Shown: piece by piece, positions 8,124 to 15,110 of the stretch
How positions within the stretch are numbered: the stretch's first letter is position 1
How the letters are laid out: every line of letters begins with the position of its first letter
Assembly (NCBI GenBank): GCA_910579155.1
Contig: CAJTTS010000036.1
Location: forward strand, 1 to 30,509
Origin: an uncultured Oscillospiraceae bacterium
GTDB taxonomy: Bacteria; Bacillota_A; Clostridia; Oscillospirales; Oscillospiraceae
DNA: 30,509 bases
Direction: 5' to 3'
Position numbers and translations under genes: made by a program
Notes under the pieces: generated by a model
Database searches by the model: none
What the model was told of the DNA's origin: nothing
The model's input: the letters and a program-made list of their open reading frames with translations, nothing else

Positions 8124-8317
8124 AGGGCCGATCCCTCCCGCTTCACTTTCTTGACGGACTTCTCCGCCTTGACCCTGGGCGTCATCACCTCGTGGCCGCA
8201 GCCCAGGCACTTCAACTTGAAATCCATCCCCACCCGGAGCACCTTCCATTCCTTGCTACCGCAGGGGTGGGTTTTTTTCAGCTCCAGCACGTCGCCGACC
8301 TGAATGTCCATGGGCAT
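8120..8317 (-). CDS. DUF951 small protein
   Basis: A 65-aa protein of the DUF951 family (MPMDIQVGDVLELKKTHPCGS...), common in Firmicutes and of unknown function. Three cysteines (C19, C37, C40, the last two as CLGC) could bind a metal. The C-terminal third is lysine/arginine-rich, suggesting nucleic-acid contact; both points are inference. I start it at 8317: GGAGGG lies 8 nt upstream and the ATG follows one base after the rarA stop. A second ATG two codons later (8311) is less well spaced. It overlaps hisC by 4 nt, so rarA, this gene and hisC are translationally linked. In other Firmicutes it often sits near the ychF GTPase gene, which is absent here. Confidence 0.85.
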   Translation of the reverse strand: MPMDIQVGDVLELKKTHPCGSKEWKVLRVGMDFKLKCLGCGHEVMTPRVKAEKSVKKVKREGSAL

Positions 8318-8318
8318 A

Positions 8319-9596
8319 TCAGCCACCCTCCTTCCCTGTTCCCTTGATTTTTTCCCAGTACGCCTTGGCCGCCTGCTCCGTCTTGTTGGGGCCGTACTCG
8401 TAGTACACGTGGTCCTTGATGGCGTCGGGGAGGTACTGCTGCTCCACCCAGTGGCCGGGGAAGCCGTGGGGATAGAGGTAGCCTTGCTCCCGCTCAAAGC
8501 CCGCGCCGTCGGCGTGGACGTTCTGCAAGTGCCGGGGATAGTCCCCCGTCCGTCCCGCCCGCACGTCGGCCAAGGCGGCGTCGATGGCCGTCAGCACGCT
8601 GTTGGACTTGGGCGCGGTGGCCAGCAGGACGACGGCCTGGGCCAGGGGCAGCCGGGCCTCGGGCAGGCCAAGCTGAAGGGCGCTGTCCACACAGGATTTC
8701 ACAATGGACGCCGCCTGGGGATAGGCCATACCCACGTCTTCGCTGGCCGAGCACAGGATGCGCCGGATGGCGGTGAGCATATCCCCCGCCTCCAGCAACC
8801 GGGCCAGGTAGTGGAGCGCCGCGTCCGGGTCTGAGCCACGCATGGACTTCATCAGCGCGGAGGCAATGTCGAAGTGGTCGTCCCCGTCCCGGTCGTACCG
8901 CATGGCGGAGCGCTGGGCCACCAGCTTAGCGTCCTCCAGAGTGATGGTGAGCGCTCCGTCCTTGATGCGGCTGGCGGTCATCAGCAGCTCCACGGCGTTC
9001 AGGGCCTTGCGCACGTCGCCGCCGCAAGAGGCGGCCAGGTGCTCCCGCACGCCGGATTCGCAAACCGCCTCCACCCCCAGTTCCTGAGCCTGGAGGGCGA
9101 CGCCCCGGTCCACGGCGGGGATCAGGTCCTCCGCCGTCAGCATTTTGAACTCGAATACGGTGGAGCGGGATAGGATCGCGTTGAAAATGGTGAAATAGGG
9201 GTTCTCCGTGGTGGAGGCAATGAGGGTAATTTTGCCGTTTTCAATAAACTCCAGCAGGGACTGCTGCTGCTTCTTGTTGAAGTATTGAATCTCGTCCAGG
9301 TACAGAAGCACCCCATTGGGGGCCAGCAGGGTGCCCACCTGGTCCATCACGTCCCGGATATCCGCCAGGGAGGCGGTGGTGGCGTTGAGCCGCCGCAGGG
9401 TGCGGCCCGAGCGTTGGGCGATGATGTTGGCCACGGTGGTTTTACCGGTGCCGGAGGGGCCGTAGAACACCATGTTGGGAATCTTCCCGCTGTCGATCAC
9501 CCGGCGCAGCAGGCCGTCCCGGCCCAGAATATGACTCTGGCCCAGCACCTCGTCCAGGTTCCGGGGGCGAATGCGGTCCGCCAGCGGCTGGTACAT
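8319..9596 (-). CDS. rarA: replication-associated recombination ATPase RarA/MgsA
   Basis: An AAA+ ATPase related to clamp loaders that acts at stalled replication forks. The 425-aa length is typical. After the conserved start PLADRIRPRNLDEVLGQSHI, Walker A is GPSGTGKT (46-53), Walker B is LLYLDEIQYF (about 98-107), and the sensor-1 region is ASTTENPYF. The C-terminal half carries the MgsA-type tetramerisation domain, with RGSDPDAALHYLARLLEAGD and the late LQNVHADGAG/GYLYPHGFPGHW motifs. It has a GGGAGGG site before the ATG and follows cdd1 by 31 nt, in the glyA-hisC operon. Confidence 0.96.
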   Translation of the reverse strand: MYQPLADRIRPRNLDEVLGQSHILGRDGLLRRVIDSGKIPNMVFYGPSGTGKTTVANIIAQRSGRTLRRLNATTASLADIRDVMDQVGTLLAPNGVLLYLDEIQYFNKKQQQSLLEFIENGKITLIASTTENPYFTIFNAILSRSTVFEFKMLTAEDLIPAVDRGVALQAQELGVEAVCESGVREHLAASCGGDVRKALNAVELLMTASRIKDGALTITLEDAKLVAQRSAMRYDRDGDDHFDIASALMKSMRGSDPDAALHYLARLLEAGDMLTAIRRILCSASEDVGMAYPQAASIVKSCVDSALQLGLPEARLPLAQAVVLLATAPKSNSVLTAIDAALADVRAGRTGDYPRHLQNVHADGAGFEREQGYLYPHGFPGHWVEQQYLPDAIKDHVYYEYGPNKTEQAAKAYWEKIKGTGKEGG

Positions 9597-9627
9597 ATAC
9601 GGTCCCTCCCTTCCTTATATGTGGCGT

Positions 9628-9888
9628 TCAGTCTTTCCAGTTCCACCACTTGAGCTGTTCAGGGTTCTCAATCCGCCCCTCCGCGTATGCCACCGCAAGG
9701 CGGTACACATAGAGCACACAGCGGTCCACCGTACAGCCCTGCATGGCGCATTCCCGGGCGTACAGCGCCTCCGGAGCCTTTCCCTTCAGGTCGTCCACCC
9801 GCCGGACGCCCAGAGCGTTCAGGTGGGCGGCCATATTTTTCCCCACGCCGGGAATGACAGTCAGCTCCGATTTCGGCCCCTTCGCCAT
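9628..9888 (-). CDS. Cdd1-family helix-hairpin-helix protein
   Basis: An 86-aa protein matching the family named after Cdd1, the small gene beside the Clostridioides difficile toxin locus. It has a helix-hairpin-helix core (SELTVIPGVGKNMAAHLNALGV, split around residues 7-28) and the diagnostic C-terminal KWWNWKD. Two cysteines, in CAMQGC, and a third in DRCVLYVYR are conserved in kind. A DNA-binding role is expected from the HhH motif, but no function is established. Its ATG shares one base with the glyA stop (TGATG), so translation is coupled to glyA. The pathogenicity-locus name does not imply virulence here. Confidence 0.85.
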   Translation of the reverse strand: MAKGPKSELTVIPGVGKNMAAHLNALGVRRVDDLKGKAPEALYARECAMQGCTVDRCVLYVYRLAVAYAEGRIENPEQLKWWNWKD

Positions 9889-11138
9889 CAGCGGTAGATG
9901 GGATACTTCGCCGTCAGCTCGGCCACGCCGGCGCGGATCTGGTCCGCCTTGGCCTCGAAGTCGGTGGCGGCCAGGGCGATATACTCCGCCACCCGGTCCA
10001 TGTCCGCCTCCACGAAGCCGCGGCTGGTGACGGCGGGGCTGCCCACCCGCAGGCCGCTGGTCTGGAAGGGGGAGCGGGGGTCGCCGGGCACCTTGTTCTT
10101 GTTGGCGGTGATGCGCACCTCGTCCAGGCGGCGCTCCAGCTCCTTGCCGGTGAGGTCGCCCATATCCCGCAGGTCGATGAGGGACAGGTGGTTATCCGTA
10201 CCGCCGGACACCAGCTTCATCCCCCGGCGGGTCAGGCCGTCGGCCAGGGCGGCGGAATTCTTCACGATCTGCTCCTGGTACGCCTTGAACTCGGGGGTCA
10301 GCGCCTCGCCCAGCGCCACGGCCTTGGCGGCGATGACGTGCATCAGCGGGCCGCCCTGAGAACCGGGGAAGATGGCGGAGTTCAGCTTCTTGGCCAGCTC
10401 CTCGTCGTTGGTGAGCAGCAATCCGCCCCGGGGACCGCGCAGGGTCTTGTGGGTGGTGGTGGAGGTCACATGGGCGTAGGGGATGGGGGAGGGATGCAGC
10501 CCCGCAGCCACCAGGCCCGCGATGTGGGCCATGTCCACCCAAAGGTACGCGCCCACCTCGTCGGCGATGGCGCGGAAGCGCTGGAAGTCGATCACCCGGG
10601 GATAGGCGGACGCGCCCGCGATAATCATTTGGGGCTTGCACTCCCTGGCAATGCGCTCCACCTCGTCGTAGTCGATGACGCCGGTGGCCTCGTCCACGCC
10701 GTAGGACACCATCTTAAAATATTTGCCGGAGTAGTTCACCGGACTGCCGTGGGTCAGGTGCCCGCCGTGGTCCAGGTTCATGCCCAGCACAGTGTCCCCG
10801 GGCCGGCACAGGGCCATATAGACGGCATAGTTGGCCTGGGCGCCGGAGTGGGGCTGAACGTTGGCGAACTTGGCCCCGAACAGCTTGCACGCCCGCTGGA
10901 TGGCCAGGTTCTCCGCCACGTCCACGCACTGGCAGCCGCCGTAGTACCGCTTGCCGGGATACCCTTCCGCGTACTTGTTGGTGAGCACGCTGCCCATGGC
11001 GGCCAGCACCGCCTCGGACACGATGTTCTCCGACGCGATGAGCTCGATGTTGTCGCACTGGCGCTGGTACTCCGCCCGGATCGCCGCGCCCACCTCGGGG
11101 TCGTGCCGAGCCACAAAATCCATATAATCCAAAACCAT
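9888..11138 (-). CDS. glyA: serine hydroxymethyltransferase
   Basis: A PLP enzyme interconverting serine plus tetrahydrofolate with glycine plus 5,10-methylene-THF, the main one-carbon source. I start it at the ATG at 11138 ([16 protein letters not shown], 416 aa); the open frame continues far upstream but has no family similarity there. Signatures are IELIASEN (31-38), the [10 protein letters not shown] loop (59-68), and the PLP lysine K231 in [16 protein letters not shown]. The ribosome binding site (GGCGGAAGC) is weaker than those of its neighbours. It is the first gene of glyA-cdd1-rarA-DUF951-hisC, with a TTGTGC-17-TATAAT promoter. The leader of about 27 nt leaves no room for a riboswitch. 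Confidence 0.97.
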   Translation of the reverse strand: MVLDYMDFVARHDPEVGAAIRAEYQRQCDNIELIASENIVSEAVLAAMGSVLTNKYAEGYPGKRYYGGCQCVDVAENLAIQRACKLFGAKFANVQPHSGAQANYAVYMALCRPGDTVLGMNLDHGGHLTHGSPVNYSGKYFKMVSYGVDEATGVIDYDEVERIARECKPQMIIAGASAYPRVIDFQRFRAIADEVGAYLWVDMAHIAGLVAAGLHPSPIPYAHVTSTTTHKTLRGPRGGLLLTNDEELAKKLNSAIFPGSQGGPLMHVIAAKAVALGEALTPEFKAYQEQIVKNSAALADGLTRRGMKLVSGGTDNHLSLIDLRDMGDLTGKELERRLDEVRITANKNKVPGDPRSPFQTSGLRVGSPAVTSRGFVEADMDRVAEYIALAATDFEAKADQIRAGVAELTAKYPIYR

Positions 11139-11171
11139 GCCTGCTTCCGCCTTTCCAAATTTAGTCCCCCC

Positions 11172-11200
11172 ATTATATCCTGTTTTTCCAAAAAGCACAA
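11172..11200 (-). promoter_or_regulatory. sigma-A promoter of the glyA operon
   Basis: On the minus strand -35 TTGTGC (11195-11200), 17 nt, then a perfect -10 TATAAT (11172-11177). The predicted start is near 11165, about 27 nt before the glyA ATG. Confidence 0.75.
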
Positions 11201-11206
11201 CTGACA

Positions 11207-11237
11207 GGAGAAAAAAATCGGGGTCGCTTTTTTCTCC
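11207..11237. repeat. 10-bp inverted repeat in the glyA-nth intergenic region
   Basis: GGAGAAAAAA (11207-11216) and TTTTTTCTCC (11228-11237) are perfect inverted arms around an 11-nt centre. It lies just upstream of the glyA -35 and between two divergent genes. It could be a regulator site or a hairpin; no family is recognised. Confidence 0.5.
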
Positions 11238-11240
11238 CGT

Positions 11241-11334
11241 TTGTGGTATGCTTGACGGAAAGAGGGGCGGAAACGCTCCAAACCAACCTCCGCATTCCGG
11301 TAGACGAAGGGTAAAAATTGTGGTATCCTTGACG
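11241..11334 (+). repeat. 17-nt direct repeat upstream of nth
   Basis: TTGTGGTATGCTTGACG (11241-11257) and TTGTGGTATCCTTGACG (11318-11334) match at 16 of 17 positions, 77 nt apart. The second copy contains the predicted nth -10 (TATCCT). The first has no usable -35 and may be a decayed or duplicated promoter. Confidence 0.6.
11301..11329 (+). promoter_or_regulatory. possible sigma-A promoter of nth
   Basis: TAGACG (11301-11306), 17 nt, then TATCCT (11324-11329), preceded by a TGTGG stretch as in the ylxM promoter. The start would fall near 11337, leaving a very short leader that just contains the GAGG ribosome binding site. Confidence 0.45.
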
Positions 11335-11348
11335 ACGAGGTGAGACAA

Positions 11349-11996
11349 ATGGCGACCCAATCCGACGTGCGCGCCATCGTGGACGCGCTGAAAGAGCTGT
11401 ACCCCGATTCCCTGTGCTCCCTGCAATACGAAAAGGACTATGAGCTTTTGTTCGCCGTGCGGCTGTCCGCCCAATGCACCGACGAACGGGTAAACATGGT
11501 TACCCCCGCCCTGTATGAGCGTTTCCCCACCCTGGAAGCCTTTGCGCAGGCCGATCCGGAGGAGGTGGGCGAGTACATCCATTCCTGCGGCTTCTTCCGG
11601 GCCAAGAGCAAGGATATGGTGTTGTGCGCCCAGATGCTGCTCAGCGAATACGGCGGCAAGGTACCCGGCGCCATGGAGGACCTGCTGCGCCTGCCCGGCG
11701 TGGGCCGCAAGACGGCCAACCTCATCCTCGGCGACATACACAACACCCCCGGCGTGGTGGTGGCGGACACCCACTGCATCCGCATCACCGGGCGGCTGGG
11801 CCTCACCGACGGCACCAAGGACCCGGCCAAGGTGGAAACCCAGCTCCGGGCCGTCCTGCCGCCGGAGGAGTCCAACAACTTCTGCCACCGGATGGTGCTC
11901 CACGGGCGGGCGGTGTGCACGGCCCGGAAGGCCAAGTGCGGCGAGTGCGTGTGCGCGCCCTGGTGCAAGTACGCGAAAACGGAATTCAAGGCGTAA
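11349..11996 (+). CDS. nth: endonuclease III (DNA glycosylase/AP lyase)
   Basis: A base-excision-repair enzyme that removes oxidised pyrimidines and nicks the abasic site. I start it at the ATG at 11349 (215 aa), which sits 8 nt after GACGAGG; a GTG at 11340 overlaps that site. The helix-hairpin-helix is [13 protein letters not shown] with catalytic lysine K121. The catalytic aspartate is D140 in VADTH. The 4Fe-4S loop cysteines are C190, C197, C200 and C206 (C-x6-C-x2-C-x5-C). All key residues are intact. It is monocistronic, divergent from glyA and closed by a hairpin shared with the convergent anti-sigma gene. Confidence 0.97.
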   Translation: MATQSDVRAIVDALKELYPDSLCSLQYEKDYELLFAVRLSAQCTDERVNMVTPALYERFPTLEAFAQADPEEVGEYIHSCGFFRAKSKDMVLCAQMLLSEYGGKVPGAMEDLLRLPGVGRKTANLILGDIHNTPGVVVADTHCIRITGRLGLTDGTKDPAKVETQLRAVLPPEESNNFCHRMVLHGRAVCTARKAKCGECVCAPWCKYAKTEFKA

Positions 11997-12001
11997 AAGA
12001 G

Positions 12002-12032
12002 GCCCGCCCCGGCCAAGCAGACCGGGGCGGGC
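12002..12032. terminator. bidirectional terminator between nth and the anti-sigma gene
   Basis: An 11-bp stem (GCCCGCCCCGG / CCGGGGCGGGC) with a 9-nt loop lies 5 nt after the nth stop. It is followed by TTT on the plus strand and by CTCTTTT on the minus strand, so it can serve both convergent genes. Confidence 0.82.
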
Positions 12033-12053
12033 TTTCGCTGCAACTACGTTTGT

Positions 12054-12617
12054 TCAATTTTTACTGCCGTCTTCAATCATTTTATCCACCGTTTTGCCGT
12101 CTATGATTTGATATGCAGTCACCTGCCACAAGCCTGTGGTCTCCTCATACTCCTTTCGCTCCATGACAACCAGGAGCTTATCGCCGGGCGTAGTACACGC
12201 CGCCACCACATTGACGGAGTTTTCACCGTCAGAGAGGATCATATATTCAAATCCATTCTCTCTTTTTACGGTGATACCGTCCTCCATATTTTCGCTGTTG
12301 AATTTCTCCAAAAACGTGAACAACGTATCCTCCAGGCTAAAGGCCCCCGTCCTGTGCCCCTCGTCTATTTCGTGGAGTTCATGTTCCGTATAGGCCGGGA
12401 AATACGCAAGCAGCCGTTCGCCCAATCCCGGAGCCGCCGCTGTGGCCGCCGTCACCAGCAGGGCGGCCGCCGCCACGCCCACAACCACTCGTTTCCAGTT
12501 TTTCATCGGTCGTTTCCTCCTCGCGTCGTCCTGGAGGAGTTTTTGCAGCAGCTCCCGCTCCCGTTGCGGGTCGGGGGCCAGAGCGTCGAACATTTTGTTC
12601 AATTCACGCCTGTCCAT
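12054..12617 (-). CDS. probable membrane anti-sigma partner of the adjacent ECF sigma factor
   Basis: A 187-aa protein with three visible parts. Residues 1-39 are a charged cytoplasmic segment (MDRRELNKMFDALAPDPQRE..., ending in a basic stretch). Residues about 43-66 form one membrane helix (VVVGVAAAALLVTAATAAA). The outside domain of about 120 residues has acidic and aromatic content. It overlaps the sigma factor gene by 14 nt, with a GAGGAGG site inside that gene, and this coupling is the main reason for the call. No zinc-binding HxxxCxxC anti-sigma motif is present. The sequence family is not one I can name, and the signal sensed is unknown. It ends at the terminator shared with nth. Confidence 0.65.
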   Translation of the reverse strand: MDRRELNKMFDALAPDPQRERELLQKLLQDDARRKRPMKNWKRVVVGVAAAALLVTAATAAAPGLGERLLAYFPAYTEHELHEIDEGHRTGAFSLEDTLFTFLEKFNSENMEDGITVKRENGFEYMILSDGENSVNVVAACTTPGDKLLVVMERKEYEETTGLWQVTAYQIIDGKTVDKMIEDGSKN

Positions 12618-13101
12618 AGCCTTCCTCCTCCAGCTTGAGTTTCAGTTTCCTCCGGGCCTGGGCCAGACGGGAGCGCACAGTGGAGGGATTCTCCGCCAGC
12701 ATGTCCGCGATCTCTCCGGTGGCATAGCCCTGATAGTAGTGAAGATAGAGCACCAGACGCTGGGGCTTGGGCAGCGCCGCCACCTGGTCCCACACCGCCC
12801 GGTCCTCGGGCTGTTCCCAGGCGAGGGACTCCAGCGCCTCCTCCCCCGCCCGCCGGGTGCGCCACCAGTGCTTGAGCTGGTTTTTGCACTCGTTCCGGGC
12901 GGTGACGATGAGCCACGCCTTCTCATGCTCCGGATCACGGAAGGGCTCGGCCCGCTCCAACGCCTTGCGAAAAACGGTCTGGGCGGCATCCTCCGCGTCG
13001 GGCACGTTTTTCATCAGCACCAGGCAGATTTGATACACCATTTTGAACCGCCGCCGGTAGAGGCCGGCCAGCTCCTCCTGGGAAAGCGCTGCGCGCGCCA
13101 T
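12604..13101 (-). CDS. ECF-type RNA polymerase sigma factor
   Basis: A 165-aa sigma-70 family protein with only regions 2 and 4. Region 2 (about 10-85) includes LYRRRFKMVYQICLVLMKNVPDAEDAAQTVFRKAL and WLIVTARNECKNQLKHWWR, read in pieces. Region 4 (about 108-158) includes LPKPQRLVLYLHYYQGYATGEIADMLAENPSTVRSRLAQARRKLK. The order and lengths fit ECF factors. AGGAGG lies 8 nt before the ATG. It follows folD by 129 nt on the same strand and overlaps the membrane protein gene downstream. A self-controlled promoter in the gap is expected for ECF factors, but I could not identify one. Confidence 0.93.
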   Translation of the reverse strand: MARAALSQEELAGLYRRRFKMVYQICLVLMKNVPDAEDAAQTVFRKALERAEPFRDPEHEKAWLIVTARNECKNQLKHWWRTRRAGEEALESLAWEQPEDRAVWDQVAALPKPQRLVLYLHYYQGYATGEIADMLAENPSTVRSRLAQARRKLKLKLEEEGYGQA

Positions 13102-13179
13102 GGGAACCGCCTCCTTTCGTCTTTCTGCCTACTACACAATCGGCGGGGGCAAATTGTTGACACTTGGGGAAAATTTTTT

Positions 13180-13213
13180 AAAAAATGGGACGGACAGCTT
13201 CCGCCGCCCGCCC
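13180..13213 (-). terminator. weak terminator-like element after folD
   Basis: In the 129-nt gap between folD and the ECF sigma gene the minus strand has a GC-rich imperfect hairpin (around GGGCGG and CCGTCCC) followed by a T6 run. The stem is imperfect, so this may only attenuate readthrough from folD. The rest of the gap holds the sigma gene ribosome binding site. Confidence 0.3.
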
Positions 13214-13230
13214 CGCAATACAGGACAATT

Positions 13231-14076
13231 TTACAGCCCCTGGCGCAGCTTTGCCGCCGTCAGGGTATTTTTCATCAGCATAGCCCGGGTCATGGGTCCC
13301 ACGCCGCCGGGCACCGGGGTGATGCAGGACGCCTTGGCAGCGACCTCCCCGAAGCACACGTCGCCGCACAGCTTACCCGCCTCGTTCCGGTTCATGGCTA
13401 CGTCGATGACCACCGCGCCCTCCTTCACCATGTCGGCGGTGATCAGGCCCGCTTTCCCCACGGCGGACACCAGGATGTCGGCGGAGGCCGCCAGCTCCTT
13501 CATGTCCGGCGTCCTGGAGTGGCACATGACCACCGTGCCGTTGGCGTGGAGCAGCAGCAGGGCCATGGGCTTGCCCACGATGTTGGACCGGCCCAGCACC
13601 ACGCACCGCTTCCCCGCCGGGTCGATGTGATACTCCCGGAGCATTTCCATCACGCCGCCGGGGGTGCAGGGCTGGAACACCGGCGCGCCGATGGTGAGCT
13701 GGCCCACGTTGTAGGGATGGAAGCAATCCACGTCCTTGGCCGGATCGATGGCCAGCAGCACCTCCCGCTCGTCCAGGCCCTGGGGCAGGGGGAGCTGGAC
13801 CAGAATGCCGTCGATGTCCTCCCGGCCGTTCAGCTCACACACCAGGTCCAGAAGCTGCTTCTGCGTGGCCCCGGCGGGCAAGGCGTATTCCTCGCTGTAG
13901 AAGCCGCACTCCTCGCAGTCCTTCCGCTTGCTGGTCACGTACACACGGGAGGCGGGATTGTCCCCCACCAGGATCACCGCCAGCCCCGGCTTCCGGGGCA
14001 GGGCCCCGGCCTCCTCCAGAACGTTTTGCTTTACCTTGGCCGCCAGGGCCTTTCCGTCAATCAGCGTCGCCGCCAT
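13231..14076 (-). CDS. folD: bifunctional methylenetetrahydrofolate dehydrogenase/cyclohydrolase
   Basis: FolD converts 5,10-methylene-THF to 5,10-methenyl-THF with NADP and hydrolyses it to 10-formyl-THF, feeding purine and formyl-methionine synthesis. The 281-aa length is typical. The YxxxK active-site motif is Y46-K50 (YVTSK). The substrate loop is DGILVQLPLP. The dinucleotide-binding motif is LGRSNIVGKP at about 160-169, and PVPGGVGPMT lies near the C-terminus. Its start lies within the end of lgt (20-nt overlap), so the two are co-transcribed. Confidence 0.97.
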   Translation of the reverse strand: MAATLIDGKALAAKVKQNVLEEAGALPRKPGLAVILVGDNPASRVYVTSKRKDCEECGFYSEEYALPAGATQKQLLDLVCELNGREDIDGILVQLPLPQGLDEREVLLAIDPAKDVDCFHPYNVGQLTIGAPVFQPCTPGGVMEMLREYHIDPAGKRCVVLGRSNIVGKPMALLLLHANGTVVMCHSRTPDMKELAASADILVSAVGKAGLITADMVKEGAVVIDVAMNRNEAGKLCGDVCFGEVAAKASCITPVPGGVGPMTRAMLMKNTLTAAKLRQGL

Positions 14077-15088
14077 CTTGCCTTTCCCCCTTCTTTTCTT
14101 CCTCCGCCTCAGCAGGCTCTGCCGCGGGAGCAGCTTCCGCCGTCGTCCCGGCTTCCATCGCCTGAGCGGTTTCCACCGCTGCTTCAGTCGCCCCGCCCTT
14201 CACAAAGGGCGGCGTGGCGGGTCCCGCCGTCTTTCTCCGGAACACGTACAGCGCAACGGCAGTCAGCGCAGACACGATCCCCAGCATCTGGGAAGAGCGG
14301 ATGCCCGTGCCGAAAAAGTACAGGCTGTCGGTGCGCAGGCCCTCGATGGCCGCCCGGCCCAGGCCGTACCAGATCACATAGCTGAGGAACATCTGGCCGT
14401 TGAACTTCCGCCCCCGCTTCATCAGCAGCACCAGCAGGATAAAACCCAGCAGATTCCACAGGGACTCGTACAAAAACGTGGGGTGGACACCCACCGTGCC
14501 ATCCAGAATGCTCTGATAGGCCGCCTCCGACTCCAGCAGCCCGTCCCTCCACAGCTCGTTGGCGATGGACTGGGAGCACATCCGCCAGGGCAGGCCGGTG
14601 ATGGAGCCGTAGGCCTCCACGTTGACAAAGTTCCCCCAGCGGCCGATCATCTGGCCGATGAGCAGGCCGTAAGAGGTGATATCCATGCCGCTCCAGAAGT
14701 CCACATGGCGCACCTTGCAGAAGATCAGGGCGGACGCCACCGTGCCGATCACGCCGCCGTAGATGGCCAGCCCTCCGTCCCAGAAGGCAATCGCCCGCAA
14801 AAAGCTGAAGGACCCGTCCGCGTTAAAGCATACGGCGGGGTTGAAGATCACGTAATAGGCCCGCGCGCCGATGATGGCCGAGGGCACCACCACAAAAATG
14901 GCGTCGGTGATCACGTCCGGGTCCATAGAAAACCGGGGGGCGCGCCACAGGCCGTAGGCCACCGCCAGCAGAAAGCCCATGGCGATGATGACGCCATACC
15001 AATAAATATTGTGGCCGAATACGTTGAATGCCACCCGGTTCAGCTCAAATTCCAGCCCCAGGCCGGGAAAAAAAACGGTGTTTGTCAT
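14057..15088 (-). CDS. lgt: prolipoprotein diacylglyceryl transferase
   Basis: An integral membrane enzyme that moves a diacylglyceryl group from phosphatidylglycerol to the lipobox cysteine of prolipoproteins. I start it at the second ATG (15088, MTNTVFFPGLGLEFEL, 343 aa): GAGGA is 6 nt before it but touches the first ATG (15094). The family signature GRWGNFVNVEAYG is at about 148-160, and HPTFLYES lies in the later periplasmic region. About seven hydrophobic segments are present. Unusually, the last membrane helix is followed by about 60 low-complexity residues rich in Ala and Glu. That tail includes a palindrome-encoded TPPFVKGG stretch and overlaps folD. Confidence 0.96.
   Translation of the reverse strand: MTNTVFFPGLGLEFELNRVAFNVFGHNIYWYGVIIAMGFLLAVAYGLWRAPRFSMDPDVITDAIFVVVPSAIIGARAYYVIFNPAVCFNADGSFSFLRAIAFWDGGLAIYGGVIGTVASALIFCKVRHVDFWSGMDITSYGLLIGQMIGRWGNFVNVEAYGSITGLPWRMCSQSIANELWRDGLLESEAAYQSILDGTVGVHPTFLYESLWNLLGFILLVLLMKRGRKFNGQMFLSYVIWYGLGRAAIEGLRTDSLYFFGTGIRSSQMLGIVSALTAVALYVFRRKTAGPATPPFVKGGATEAAVETAQAMEAGTTAEAAPAAEPAEAEEEKKGERQDGGDAD
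14193..14212. repeat. small palindrome inside the lgt tail
   Basis: CCGCCCTT and AAGGGCGG form a perfect 8-bp inverted repeat with a CACA loop within the low-complexity 3' end of lgt. It encodes PPFVKGG on the lgt strand. Small palindromic repeats of this type are often interspersed in Clostridia genomes; that it belongs to such a family is inference. Confidence 0.5.
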
Positions 15089-15110
15089 GGTCATTCCTCT
15101 TTATATCTGT

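Noticed and set aside
6288..8303. 671-residue plus-strand open frame
   Set aside because: Runs antisense across spoIIGA, its promoter, the hisC terminator and hisC; Gln/His/Pro-rich shadow sequence.
9628..9888. Pathogenicity-locus gene implying toxin neighbours
   Set aside because: Only the family name comes from C. difficile; no toxin, holin or regulator genes are present.
11139..11165. Glycine or folate riboswitch ahead of glyA
   Set aside because: The leader from the TATAAT promoter is about 27 nt, too short for a riboswitch.
12442..14385. 647-residue plus-strand open frame
   Set aside because: Antisense to the anti-sigma, ECF sigma, folD and lgt genes, all of which have clear motifs; no ribosome binding site.
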